A stretch of 64,000 nt of DNA from Accumulibacter sp. (GTDB lineage Bacteria; Pseudomonadota; Gammaproteobacteria; Burkholderiales; Rhodocyclaceae). The first letter of the stretch is position 1; the number at the start of each line of letters is the position of its first letter. The DNA is taken from assembly GCF_023806625.1 (NCBI RefSeq), contig NZ_JAMTDX010000097.1, positions 3,352 to 67,351 on the forward strand, given 5' to 3'. The translations under genes were made by a program, and so were the position numbers. The notes under the pieces were generated by a model. The model did no database searches. It worked only from the letters and a program-made list of their open reading frames with translations, and was not told the origin of the DNA. This document shows, piece after piece, positions 52,890-60,682 of this stretch.

Positions 52890-54122
52890 ATGAGCGGCGC
52901 CGCAGAACCGGCTGCGGTCGGGCAGGACCTCGAGACGATCTCGCTGATCGGCTTCCTGCACGGCGTCTCGCACTTCTTCCACCTGCTCCTGCCGCCGCTG
53001 TTTCCCTGGCTGATGCGCGACTTCGGGTTGAGCTTCACCGGCATCGGCGCGACGATGACCGTCTTCTTCGTCGTCTCGGCCTTCGGGCAGGCACTCGCCG
53101 GCTTTCTCGTCGATCGTCTGGGCGCGGCGCGCGTGCTCGCCGGCGGCATCGGCTGCTTCCTGGTCGCCACCTTGCTGCTCGCGCTGGCCAGAGACTACGC
53201 CGGACTCGCACTGGTCGCCGCGCTCGCCGGCCTTGGCAACAGCGTCTTCCACCCGGCCGACTTCAGCGTGCTCAACCGGCGCGTTTCGCCCTCGCGCCTG
53301 GGCCACGCATTCTCGATCCACGGCGTCTCGGGCAACCTCGGCTGGGCGCTCGCGCCGGTACTGCTGACCGGCGTCGCCGCGGCCGCCGGCTGGCGCAGCG
53401 CTGCGCTGGCCGCCGCTGCCGTCGCCGTGCTCGCGCTGACCCTGCTCGCCTGGCGCCGGCAGGCGCTCGCCGAAGCGCCGACAGTCGGCGCGCCGAACGC
53501 TCCGGGCGCCTCCACCGTCGCGCCCTCGCCTTTCGCCTTCCTCAGTTCGCCGGCCGTCTGGCTCTGCTTCGCCTTCTTCCTGCTGATCACCACCGCCTTC
53601 GGAGCGATCCAGAACTTTGCCACGCCGATCCTCCAGAATCTCCACGGGATGAGCGTCGCCGGTGGCGCGACGGCGCTCTCGGCGTATCTCGTCGGCGGCG
53701 CCGCCGGCGTGCTCAGCGGCGGCTTCCTCGCGCGGAAGGCGCGACACGAACGCTTGATCGCAATCGCTCTGGGCAGCGCCGCGACGCTCGCCGTCGGCCT
53801 GGCGCTGCTGCCGCTGCCCGGCTGGAGCGTGCTCCCGATGATGGCTGCGATCGGCTGGTGTACCGGCCTCGCCGGCCCGTCACGCGACTTGCTCGTCCGC
53901 CGGGCGGCGACGACGCGCTTCGGCCAGGCGGCGTACGGTCGCGTCTATGGCTTCGTCTATTCGGGACTCGACGCCGGCCTCGCGCTCGCGCCGATCGTTT
54001 TCGGCGTGCTGATGGACGAAGGCCGTTTCGCCGCCGTGCTCGTCGGCATCGCCGTGCTCCAGCTGACGGCGATCCCGACAGCGCTGCGCGTCGATCGCGG
54101 CGCACCCCCGGCCAGCGGCTGA
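52890..54122 (+). CDS. MFS transporter
   Basis: This 410-residue protein has 12 predicted membrane segments. The N-terminal half has SLIGFLHGVSHFFHLLLPPL and GFLVDRLGAARVLAGGIGCF, an MFS A-loop. The central Pro/Ala linker is followed by FAFFLLITTAFGAIQNFATP. The fosmidomycin-resistance-like arrangement (LVAALAGLGNSVFHPADFSV) suggests the AraJ/Fsr-type group. Substrate unknown. Convergent with the MBL gene. Confidence 0.86.
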   Translation: MSGAAEPAAVGQDLETISLIGFLHGVSHFFHLLLPPLFPWLMRDFGLSFTGIGATMTVFFVVSAFGQALAGFLVDRLGAARVLAGGIGCFLVATLLLALARDYAGLALVAALAGLGNSVFHPADFSVLNRRVSPSRLGHAFSIHGVSGNLGWALAPVLLTGVAAAAGWRSAALAAAAVAVLALTLLAWRRQALAEAPTVGAPNAPGASTVAPSPFAFLSSPAVWLCFAFFLLITTAFGAIQNFATPILQNLHGMSVAGGATALSAYLVGGAAGVLSGGFLARKARHERLIAIALGSAATLAVGLALLPLPGWSVLPMMAAIGWCTGLAGPSRDLLVRRAATTRFGQAAYGRVYGFVYSGLDAGLALAPIVFGVLMDEGRFAAVLVGIAVLQLTAIPTALRVDRGAPPASG

Positions 54123-54142
54123 GGCATCCGGATTCGTTCGGT

Positions 54143-55276
54143 TCAGCGCTTCGCCCGGCCGACGTCGAAGCCCACTCCGGCCGTTCCTGCGGCCGGGTAT
54201 GAAGCGGTGTAGCCGTACTTGCGGCGCAGCCCGGCCGAAGCCCAGACCTCGTTGAATTCGCTGCGGTAGTTGAAAACGAGGCCGACCCCGGAGCCGCCGT
54301 CGCGGATCAGCCGGGCAATCGCCTCCTGGTCGGGGTGACCGAATTGCTGCCCGCTCGTCGACACCAGCCAGTTGCGGCACTTCAGCGCCCGGACGAGTTC
54401 GCTGCTCGTGTTGCCACTGCTGCCGTGGTGCGCGAGCTTGACCGCGTCGACGGCGATTCGTCCGCCGGCCGCCTCGGGCAGGCGGGCGAGCGAAGCGCCG
54501 AGCACCGCCGCGTACGCGTCGGCGCCGAGCAGCACGCGCCGGCCGCCGTACTCGGCGAGCAGCGCGATGCTCGACCCGTTCGGCCGCGCCCGGTCGGGGA
54601 CGAACGGCGCCGAGGCGAGCTGCACGACATCCGGATCCCCGAGCAGATCGCTTTCCTCCCCGCGCGTGCCGACCTCGCCGAGACGCTCGCTGTCGGCGGC
54701 GGTCGCCGCACCGGGGGTGATCCCGGCCTTGCGACACGCCGAGTCCCACACCGGCTTCAGACGGTCGAGCTGCTCCTGGCCCGGCGAGAGCAGCGTCAGC
54801 TGCATGCCGCCGGGCAGCCGGACGAGCGGCTGCAGCGGCCCGGTCGGCGGGACGACCAGCGCGCCGCCACCGACCACCGCGTTCCACTTGCGCGGATCGG
54901 CGCCGACGATCAGTTCGGTGAGTTGCTCACCCTGCTCCGGGCCGAGGATGTCGGGCGACTCGCGAGTCGGGACGACCCCACCGGCGCTCAGATGCACGTA
55001 GCCGTTGAACCAGATCTCGCCGAAACTCACCCCGAGCGCCTCGCGCTCGCGCAGCAGCTCAACCGTGCCGCCGATGTGGTCGGCATCGACGTGGGTGACG
55101 ACGAGCAGCTCGAAGTGCCGCTGGTTCGCCGGCAGCGCGAGGATCCGCTCGCGCAGCGCCGGGAACGACGCCTCGGTCCCGCCGTCGACGAGCACGCGCG
55201 AGACCTTGCGACCCGCGCCGTACTCGATCCAGATCGCATCGCCGTACTGCGCCGGCAACAGTTCAAGACGAAACAT
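54143..55276 (-). CDS. ComEC/Rec2-like metallo-beta-lactamase fold hydrolase
   Basis: This 377-residue soluble protein has the zinc motif VVTHVDADHIGGTVELL near residue 62. It also has the later ComEC-type blocks NGSSIALLAEYGGRRVLLGA near 235 and DAVKLAHHGSSGNTSSELV near 275. There are no membrane segments, so it is not a DNA uptake channel. It lies 20 bases after a CHAT protease gene in one operon. MBL proteins of this type accompany CHAT or caspase-like proteases in predicted defence or death modules, as I recall. Confidence 0.85.
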   Translation of the reverse strand: MFRLELLPAQYGDAIWIEYGAGRKVSRVLVDGGTEASFPALRERILALPANQRHFELLVVTHVDADHIGGTVELLREREALGVSFGEIWFNGYVHLSAGGVVPTRESPDILGPEQGEQLTELIVGADPRKWNAVVGGGALVVPPTGPLQPLVRLPGGMQLTLLSPGQEQLDRLKPVWDSACRKAGITPGAATAADSERLGEVGTRGEESDLLGDPDVVQLASAPFVPDRARPNGSSIALLAEYGGRRVLLGADAYAAVLGASLARLPEAAGGRIAVDAVKLAHHGSSGNTSSELVRALKCRNWLVSTSGQQFGHPDQEAIARLIRDGGSGVGLVFNYRSEFNEVWASAGLRRKYGYTASYPAAGTAGVGFDVGRAKR

Positions 55277-55296
55277 CGACCCGCTCCTCCACCGCT

Positions 55297-58023
55297 TCAG
55301 ACTCGCCAGCCGACGTCGCCGTAGGCGGTCAGGCTGAGCGCGAAACCGTCGCCTTCGGCGAGCAGGCGCCGCCGCGTTTCCAGGAACACCTCGCCGAAGC
55401 TCCGCTGGCTACCGCTTGCCGCCTTGAGCCCGGCGAGCAGCGCGTTGGCGAAGCCGATCGCGCGGCGGCCGCGGATCGTCGCGAGGGTTCCGATAACCAG
55501 CGCCGCCTGCTCGCGGCGGAACGCCTCGACGAAGTTGAGGAAGGGCACGTCGGTCAATTGCGTGCTGCAGCCGAGCAGCAGGACCACCGGTGCCTTCGCC
55601 TGCGGTCCGGCAACGTAGCTGCTCTCGAGTTCCGGGCGGGTGAGCAGCACGCCGCCGATCTCGAGACCGGCGATCCCCGGATGCGCAGGGTCTTCCTGCG
55701 AATGCGGCAGCAGGATCAGCAGCGAGGGCGAGTCGCTGGTCACCGCCTGCTCCCATTCGTCCCAGTTCCTGACCAGCCGCGAGTGCTCGGTGACCCTCCG
55801 GACGGCTTCGACGAGGCCGCCCGGATCGGTCAGATCCTTTGCCCGGACCTTGCTGCTGGCGCCGACGAGCACCGCGCGAAACGCGTCGAGCTGGTCGGCA
55901 CCCGGCTGCGGCACGCGGATCGTGTAATCGACGCCGGTCGGAGGCGCCAGGCTCGGCTGGCGCTCGATCACACAGTTGAGCCCCCAGAAGCGCAGCGGGC
56001 AATGGACGCTGCGGTCGTCGCGCTGTGCGCAGCTCTCGTGGCTCGCCTCACCGCGCAGCGCGGCGCGCGCGTTCGGGCAGAGCGTTGCACCGGCAACCGG
56101 CAGCCGCGCTCCGTAGAGAATCTCGACCGGCAACCACGCGCCGGCACGCGCCTCGACGATCTGCACCCGGCTGCCGGCCGCGAAACCGCCCTGGAGTTCG
56201 GCGGGCAGCGCCTTGAGGATCGACCGGCCGTAGTGCGCCAGGTCGTCGAACAGCTTGACCAGCGCCGGCGCGTCGAGCCGGCCGCGCGTCTCCGGAAAAC
56301 TCGCCTCGGCCGAAAGCAGCGTGCGCACCTCGCCGACCAGCCGGTCGATCCCCACCGGCTCACGGAAGCTCACCTCCTGTCCGACGACGGTGGTCAGTCC
56401 CGGCTGGCCGCCGCTCGCGTGATTGACGACGATCGCCGCGTCGAACGGCTCGCCGTGGCCGACCGCCGAAAAACCCGGCGCGACGAGGTTCTCGACGGCC
56501 AGCGCGAAGCGCCCCTCGCCCGGCGCCAGCGGCGAGGTGAACAGCAGCGTCTGGATCATCCGGTTCTCGTGCGCGACGAGTACGCGTGCGCGGTACTCGC
56601 CGGCGACCCCGTGCGTGCGGAAGCTGAACCGGCACGAACTGCTGTCGCCTGCCGGCGGCAGGTACACGCGGGCGTGCTGCGGCGTGTGCAGGCGGCCGCT
56701 CGCCGCGCGGACGAGCGGCACGAAATAGACGTCGAGATCGTGCCCGGCCGGCGACGGCGGCAACCGGTCGCTCGGGAAGACCTCCGACGCCGCCTCGGCA
56801 CCCGTACGCGGCAGGCCGATGAACAGCGCGATCTCGTAGGCCCGGTCGGCCGCGAGCCGATCGGCCACACGCTGCGGCGACGCCCCTTCGCTGACCTCGC
56901 TGATCTGGAAATTGACCCGCCGCAGGTCGCTCGCCGCCTCCTGGAAAGCGGCTTTGCCGGCTGCACCGACCGGTTCGGCCTCGACGACGCCACGCGCCGC
57001 CAGGGCAGCCCCGGCGCGCCCTGCCTCTTTCGTCGGCCTGCCTGCGCCGAGGGCAGACGCCTCACCGACTTCGGCCAGGCCGCGCACACCGGGTTGGCCC
57101 GCGGCCAACGGCGACAGCGCGCGGCGCGGCGCGAAGAGCAGCGGCGGTCGCCCCGTGCCGTTGTCGACCGCCCGACACGCCTGCGCTAGCGCGAGATCGA
57201 GCGCCATTCGGCGGTCGAGACCCGCGCAGAAGAGGCTCAGCCAGTCGTCCCGGCGGTCGGCGTCGACCTCGACGATGCCCAGCACGGCGGCCGCGAGTTC
57301 GCTGCGCAGCGCATCGGCCAGCGGCCTGGCGCGACGGGCCGCGACTCCGGCACCCCCGAGCACGAGGACGCCGCCGGCGCGCATCCGCGGCCGCTCGAGC
57401 ACGCGCCTCAGCGCGCCGCGCAGATCGTCCGCGACCAGCAGAAGATCGCAGTCGGCGCCTGCCCGGGCACTGGCCGACAGATCGATCGGGGCGACACCCG
57501 ACGCGCCCGCCAGCGCGTCGCCGGGTTCGCCTGCCGAATCACCGAGGATCGCCACGCGCGGCGGCACTTGCCAGCCGATCGGTCGATCGGGCTCGTCGAC
57601 GCGCAACCAGGCCGAAGCCGCCAGCGGATCGTCACCGCCAGCGAGCAGCCCGACCAGCCAGCGGACATCCGGAACGCCTGAGAGCGCCGTGTCGCCGGCA
57701 TCGATCTCCAGGCGCAGCCCTCGGCCATCCGGCGGTCGGCCAGCCGACCACGCCTCGACGAAGCGCGCGAACGCGGCGACGAAAGCGCCGGCCGGCGGCA
57801 GACCCGGCTCGCGCGCGGCGATCGCCTCGACCAGCCGGCCAATTTCGGCGAGCCGCAGGACGGCCACGTCGTCGTCGTCGAGCACCAGCCGGGCAAGCGC
57901 CTCGACGGCGCCCTCTGCCAGTCCTTTCCCGTCGGCGCCAAACAGTCCCACCGCGGCGACGGCGCGCGCAAACACCTCCTGCGCCAGGCGCGCACCCCAC
58001 GAAGCAAAAAGCGATCGGCTCAT
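55297..58023 (-). CDS. CHAT-type (caspase-like) protease-domain protein
   Basis: This is 908 residues from ATG 58023 (AAGGAG 6 bases upstream; an ATG 6 bases earlier overlaps the ribosome site). Residues 1-300 are helical, Ala-rich. The middle is a long region with beta-rich parts (RTHGVAGEYRARVLVAHENR). A Cys-bearing stretch near 690-725 (ESCAQRDDRSVHCPLRFWGL) may bind metal. The C-terminal 200 residues match the CHAT fold, with candidate catalytic His in SLLILLPHSQEDPAH (about 774) and Cys in VVLLLGCSTQLTDVP (about 819). It is the first gene of an operon with the MBL protein. Confidence 0.75.
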   Translation of the reverse strand: MSRSLFASWGARLAQEVFARAVAAVGLFGADGKGLAEGAVEALARLVLDDDDVAVLRLAEIGRLVEAIAAREPGLPPAGAFVAAFARFVEAWSAGRPPDGRGLRLEIDAGDTALSGVPDVRWLVGLLAGGDDPLAASAWLRVDEPDRPIGWQVPPRVAILGDSAGEPGDALAGASGVAPIDLSASARAGADCDLLLVADDLRGALRRVLERPRMRAGGVLVLGGAGVAARRARPLADALRSELAAAVLGIVEVDADRRDDWLSLFCAGLDRRMALDLALAQACRAVDNGTGRPPLLFAPRRALSPLAAGQPGVRGLAEVGEASALGAGRPTKEAGRAGAALAARGVVEAEPVGAAGKAAFQEAASDLRRVNFQISEVSEGASPQRVADRLAADRAYEIALFIGLPRTGAEAASEVFPSDRLPPSPAGHDLDVYFVPLVRAASGRLHTPQHARVYLPPAGDSSSCRFSFRTHGVAGEYRARVLVAHENRMIQTLLFTSPLAPGEGRFALAVENLVAPGFSAVGHGEPFDAAIVVNHASGGQPGLTTVVGQEVSFREPVGIDRLVGEVRTLLSAEASFPETRGRLDAPALVKLFDDLAHYGRSILKALPAELQGGFAAGSRVQIVEARAGAWLPVEILYGARLPVAGATLCPNARAALRGEASHESCAQRDDRSVHCPLRFWGLNCVIERQPSLAPPTGVDYTIRVPQPGADQLDAFRAVLVGASSKVRAKDLTDPGGLVEAVRRVTEHSRLVRNWDEWEQAVTSDSPSLLILLPHSQEDPAHPGIAGLEIGGVLLTRPELESSYVAGPQAKAPVVLLLGCSTQLTDVPFLNFVEAFRREQAALVIGTLATIRGRRAIGFANALLAGLKAASGSQRSFGEVFLETRRRLLAEGDGFALSLTAYGDVGWRV

Positions 58024-58263
58024 CTTCATCTCCTTGCCGCAGCACCGCGCCGAACGTCCACCGGCACCGCCGCGCCGGTCGACCGCCCGCAGCGGATCAT
58101 GGGCCCCGATTATCCCGCATCGGCGGCCATTCGCCAGCAGCGAAGCGAAAACGAGCCCGGACGACGGTGCCGCGCCGATAGCCAGACCGCAGCGATAACC
58201 AGACCGCACCGATCACGCCAGAGGCATCAATCTCCACCCGACGGCGCCGGGCTGCGCAGGACT

Positions 58264-58896
58264 CGAGTACGCCCCGGCAAGTTCTTCGCGCTCGATCCGG
58301 GGTGGGACTACAACACCGGAGCCGACGCGCTGGGCGGTTTACAGGAGGTTATCGACCAGCGCCTGAGCACGCTCGACGCGCCGCTCGGCGCCGCGATGTG
58401 GCCGGGGTTGAAGACAGCGCTCAGCGAGCAGTCCGCCACTCGCTTCGGGCGTTGGGTAGATGATGTGCTGGCCGCCGGACGTGGGCGTGGGTTGCACGCA
58501 ATCGTCGGCGCCATGACGCAACGCGAGGTTTCCCATTACACGGGCGCCGCAGGCGTGGCCCCGGCAACCGCGGAAATCGCTGTCGAGGATCGCTTGCTCG
58601 TCGGCAGGAAGGCCGACCGCCATGCGCGCGAGGCTAGCGCGCTGACGCCGGACGAACGGAAAAGGCTGCCGCTGGCGCTGGCCAATGAACGCCGGAGCTA
58701 TTTCGACAGGCTGGAAAAGAAGATGATCTATGTGCTGCCATCGCTCGATGCCGACCGCCCGGTCAAGATCGCGGTTCAGGTAGATGTCTCGGCCGGCCAC
58801 CCGAAGAGGGCGCTGAACATCGCTCGCGCCGGTCACAAGATCAACGTACAGGCACTCGCGGCCAGGACGCGCTATGAACCCATCGAGGAAGCATAG
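58264..58896 (+). pseudogene. C-terminal fragment of a Mu gpF (MuF)-type head protein with nuclease-toxin-like domain
   Basis: The plus frame reads PGKFFALDPGWDYNTGADAL, a block from the MuF C-terminal junction. Then come IVGAMTQREVSHYTGAAGV, AEIAVEDRLLVGRKADRHAR and KKMIYVLPSLDADRPVKIA, which resemble the PBECR nuclease family fused to phage head proteins. The N-terminal head domain is missing; sequence before 58264 is unrelated, although the frame stays open to 58099. It ends at TAG 58894-58896. Probably a stranded C-terminal domain cassette. Confidence 0.6.
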
Positions 58897-58983
58897 GGGG
58901 CGGCCGGCAGTCCCGCCATCCCCGTGGGGCCTCGGCCATACGGTTGAACGGACGCCGAATTTCCGTTCGTTGCCCATCTGTGT

Positions 58984-59146
58984 CCAGTATAGACGAGAGA
59001 TTCGAAATACAAGGTAGACACCACCTCGGTCATCCAGGCCCTTCGTCGCCTGGCCAGGTCCGCGGCCGACACCTCGCCGGTCATGCGCGCCATCGCCGGC
59101 GTGATGCACGACGCGGTGATGGAGAACTTCCAGCAAGGCGGTCGCC
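58984..59146 (+). repeat. Direct repeat, copy 1 (gpG 5' end)
   Basis: About 160 bp matching 59686-59849 at high identity, starting at CCAGTATAGACGAG and covering the first half of a phage gpG gene. This copy has small indels at the start codon. Confidence 0.85.
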
Positions 59147-59247
59147 CGGCCTGGGTTCCCCTGAAGCCCGCCACCCTGGCCCAGAAGAGCAAGTTCGGCT
59201 ACGGCGATAAGACGCTGATCCGGCGTGGCGCCGGGCAGAGCCTCTAT
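59011..59247 (+). pseudogene. Phage virion morphogenesis (Mu gpG-like) fragment, copy 1
   Basis: The frame reads ALRRLARSAADTSPVMRAIA, GVMHDAVMENFQQGGRPAWV and LKPATLAQKSKFGYGDKTL, a gpG tail/virion morphogenesis signature. The start codon is lost: the region that reads ATGATCGAAATC in copy 2 is ATTCGAAATAC here. At about 59247 the gpG sequence stops at a junction with an unrelated toxin-domain sequence in another frame. Confidence 0.7.
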
Positions 59248-59594
59248 TCGTCGATCACTTCGAGGACGGCGCCGGCAACTGGAAGGCAGCCACGAACCGG
59301 CGCGGCCCCTTCATGGGCCTGATGGCCGAGACGATCAAGACGCCTGACGACATCTGGCTGCGCTGGGAAGAGTCCCGCGAGCAGCCCGGCGCCTGGCAGC
59401 TCAAGCGACGCTACATCAAGGGCTTCCTGGTCGAAGGCGACAACGGGCCACGATACGCCGTGTCGGTCTTCGAGCACGGCAAGGATGGCTGGAGAGGGTC
59501 CACGGCTATGGTCGCGCAGCCGGCCCGCAGCCCGGAAGCGCGCCAGCGCTACATCGAGCAGCAGCGCGATGGCTTCCTGCTGTACCAAAAATGA
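59247..59594 (+). pseudogene. PBECR2-like toxin domain fragment
   Basis: From the junction the frame reads FVDHFEDGAGNWKAATNRRG, then MAETIKTPDDIWLRWEESRE, AWQLKRRYIKGFLVEGDN and RQRYIEQQRDGFLLYQK. This is the layout of the phage-associated Barnase-EndoU-ColicinE5/D-RelE-like nuclease 2 domain as I recall it. ATG 59313 gives a 93-residue product, but the domain begins further upstream, so it is truncated. It lies between the two gpG fragments. Confidence 0.6.
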
Positions 59595-59685
59595 GAAACC
59601 CCCGCCGCCGACTCGATCAGGGGGCGCTGTGCGGTTCCTTTGGATGCGTCAGTCGGAAGCCATTGTACGACCGCAATCAGTGATG

Positions 59686-59849
59686 CCAGTATAGACGAGC
59701 GATGATCGAAATCAAGGTAGACACCACCGCGGTGACGCAGGCGCTCGAGCGCCTGGCCAGGTCCGCCGCCGACACCTCGCCGGTCATGCGCGCCATCGCC
59801 GGCGTGATGCACGACGCGGTGATGGAGAACTTCGACAAAGGCGGACGCC
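59686..59849 (+). repeat. Direct repeat, copy 2 (gpG 5' end)
   Basis: Second copy of the repeat at 58984-59146, with an intact gpG start codon at 59702. Copies lie 702 bp apart and share both the leader CCAGTATAGACGAG and the coding part. Confidence 0.85.
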
Positions 59850-59851
59850 GC
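59702..59851 (+). pseudogene. Phage virion morphogenesis (gpG-like) fragment, copy 2
   Basis: ATG 59702 opens IEIKVDTTAVTQALERLARS, continuing through VMHDAVMENFDKGGRR, then leaves gpG homology near 59851. The frame continues by chance, in phase, into the 59969-60415 gene, so a 237-residue hybrid could be translated. Confidence 0.7.
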
Positions 59852-59968
59852 GACGCTTCGTTTCATCGACTGCGCCCGCAAATGCGTCTAACATGTAAAC
59901 ATCTGGAACCGGTCGCCGTGCGCGGGTCTTTGCCGTCCTCCACTGATTGCAGGTGTTCGCCCCAGGCC

Positions 59969-60415
59969 ATGGACAACTTCATCCACGTCAGATCCGACAA
60001 GTTCCCGATCCTTCCCGGCGAGGAAGCCGAACTGGTCAACCCCGGCATGTACGGCAAGGCGCTCGCCCAGTATCTGCAGGAACGATTGGCAAGCAAGGGT
60101 TACGATGCCCCCTTCATCTGCTGCGAAGACTGGGGCTGGTGGGTCGAACTGAAGGATGCGCCATTCACTTTCGGGGTCTGCATTTACTGCGGACCCGAGC
60201 GCGATGGGCTGCTCGACCTTTTCTGCACACCTGGGGCGACGAGCCGGAAGGTCTGGAGCTGGCGAATGTTTCGATCGATCGACACGATTCCATGGGTCGA
60301 GAGGCTGCACGCTGACCTGGTGGCGATCTTCGAGGGTGACCCGGCGATTGAGCTGGTCGGCACCGCGCTCGACTCACCCTTCCCTGATGACCAGGCAACG
60401 GACGAGAGGGAGTGA
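59969..60415 (+). CDS. Conserved-looking hypothetical protein beside phage toxin fragments
   Basis: This is 148 residues from ATG 59969, where sequence character changes. It reads MDNFIHVRSDKFPILPGEEA, then FICCEDWGWWVELKDAPFTF, GVCIYCGPERDGLLDLFCTP and TIPWVERLHADLVAIFEGD. It is compact and acidic, with Trp- and Cys-rich blocks. I recall similar free-standing hypothetical proteins in other proteobacteria but know no function. Position after two toxin-domain fragments makes an immunity protein possible; this is inference. No strong ribosome site. Confidence 0.6.
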   Translation: MDNFIHVRSDKFPILPGEEAELVNPGMYGKALAQYLQERLASKGYDAPFICCEDWGWWVELKDAPFTFGVCIYCGPERDGLLDLFCTPGATSRKVWSWRMFRSIDTIPWVERLHADLVAIFEGDPAIELVGTALDSPFPDDQATDERE

Positions 60416-60682
60416 ACCGACAAGGCGATCGAGCCAGCGCGCTGGCGTCGACCAACGCGACAGGGAGCGCGACGCTTGGGATCTCTCCCGAAGAAACCTG
60501 CCCGGTGGCGAGAACCGGTCGTCCGGAGATGACGAGCGGTGAGCCTCCAGCCCGGAACGCGGGCACCGGAACCAGGTCTCAGCCGGAGGTTTTTCGCGCG
60601 ACTCGCCGCCGACCAGAAAGATCGGGCGGCGTAACCCGCGACGGACGGCCCGGACACCAATCGATCGCAGGAGAAGAACCGC
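60416..60682. other. Gene-free interval
   Basis: Nothing recognisable apart from the ribosome site of the following antiporter gene (AGGAG, 60670-60674). Confidence 0.5.
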
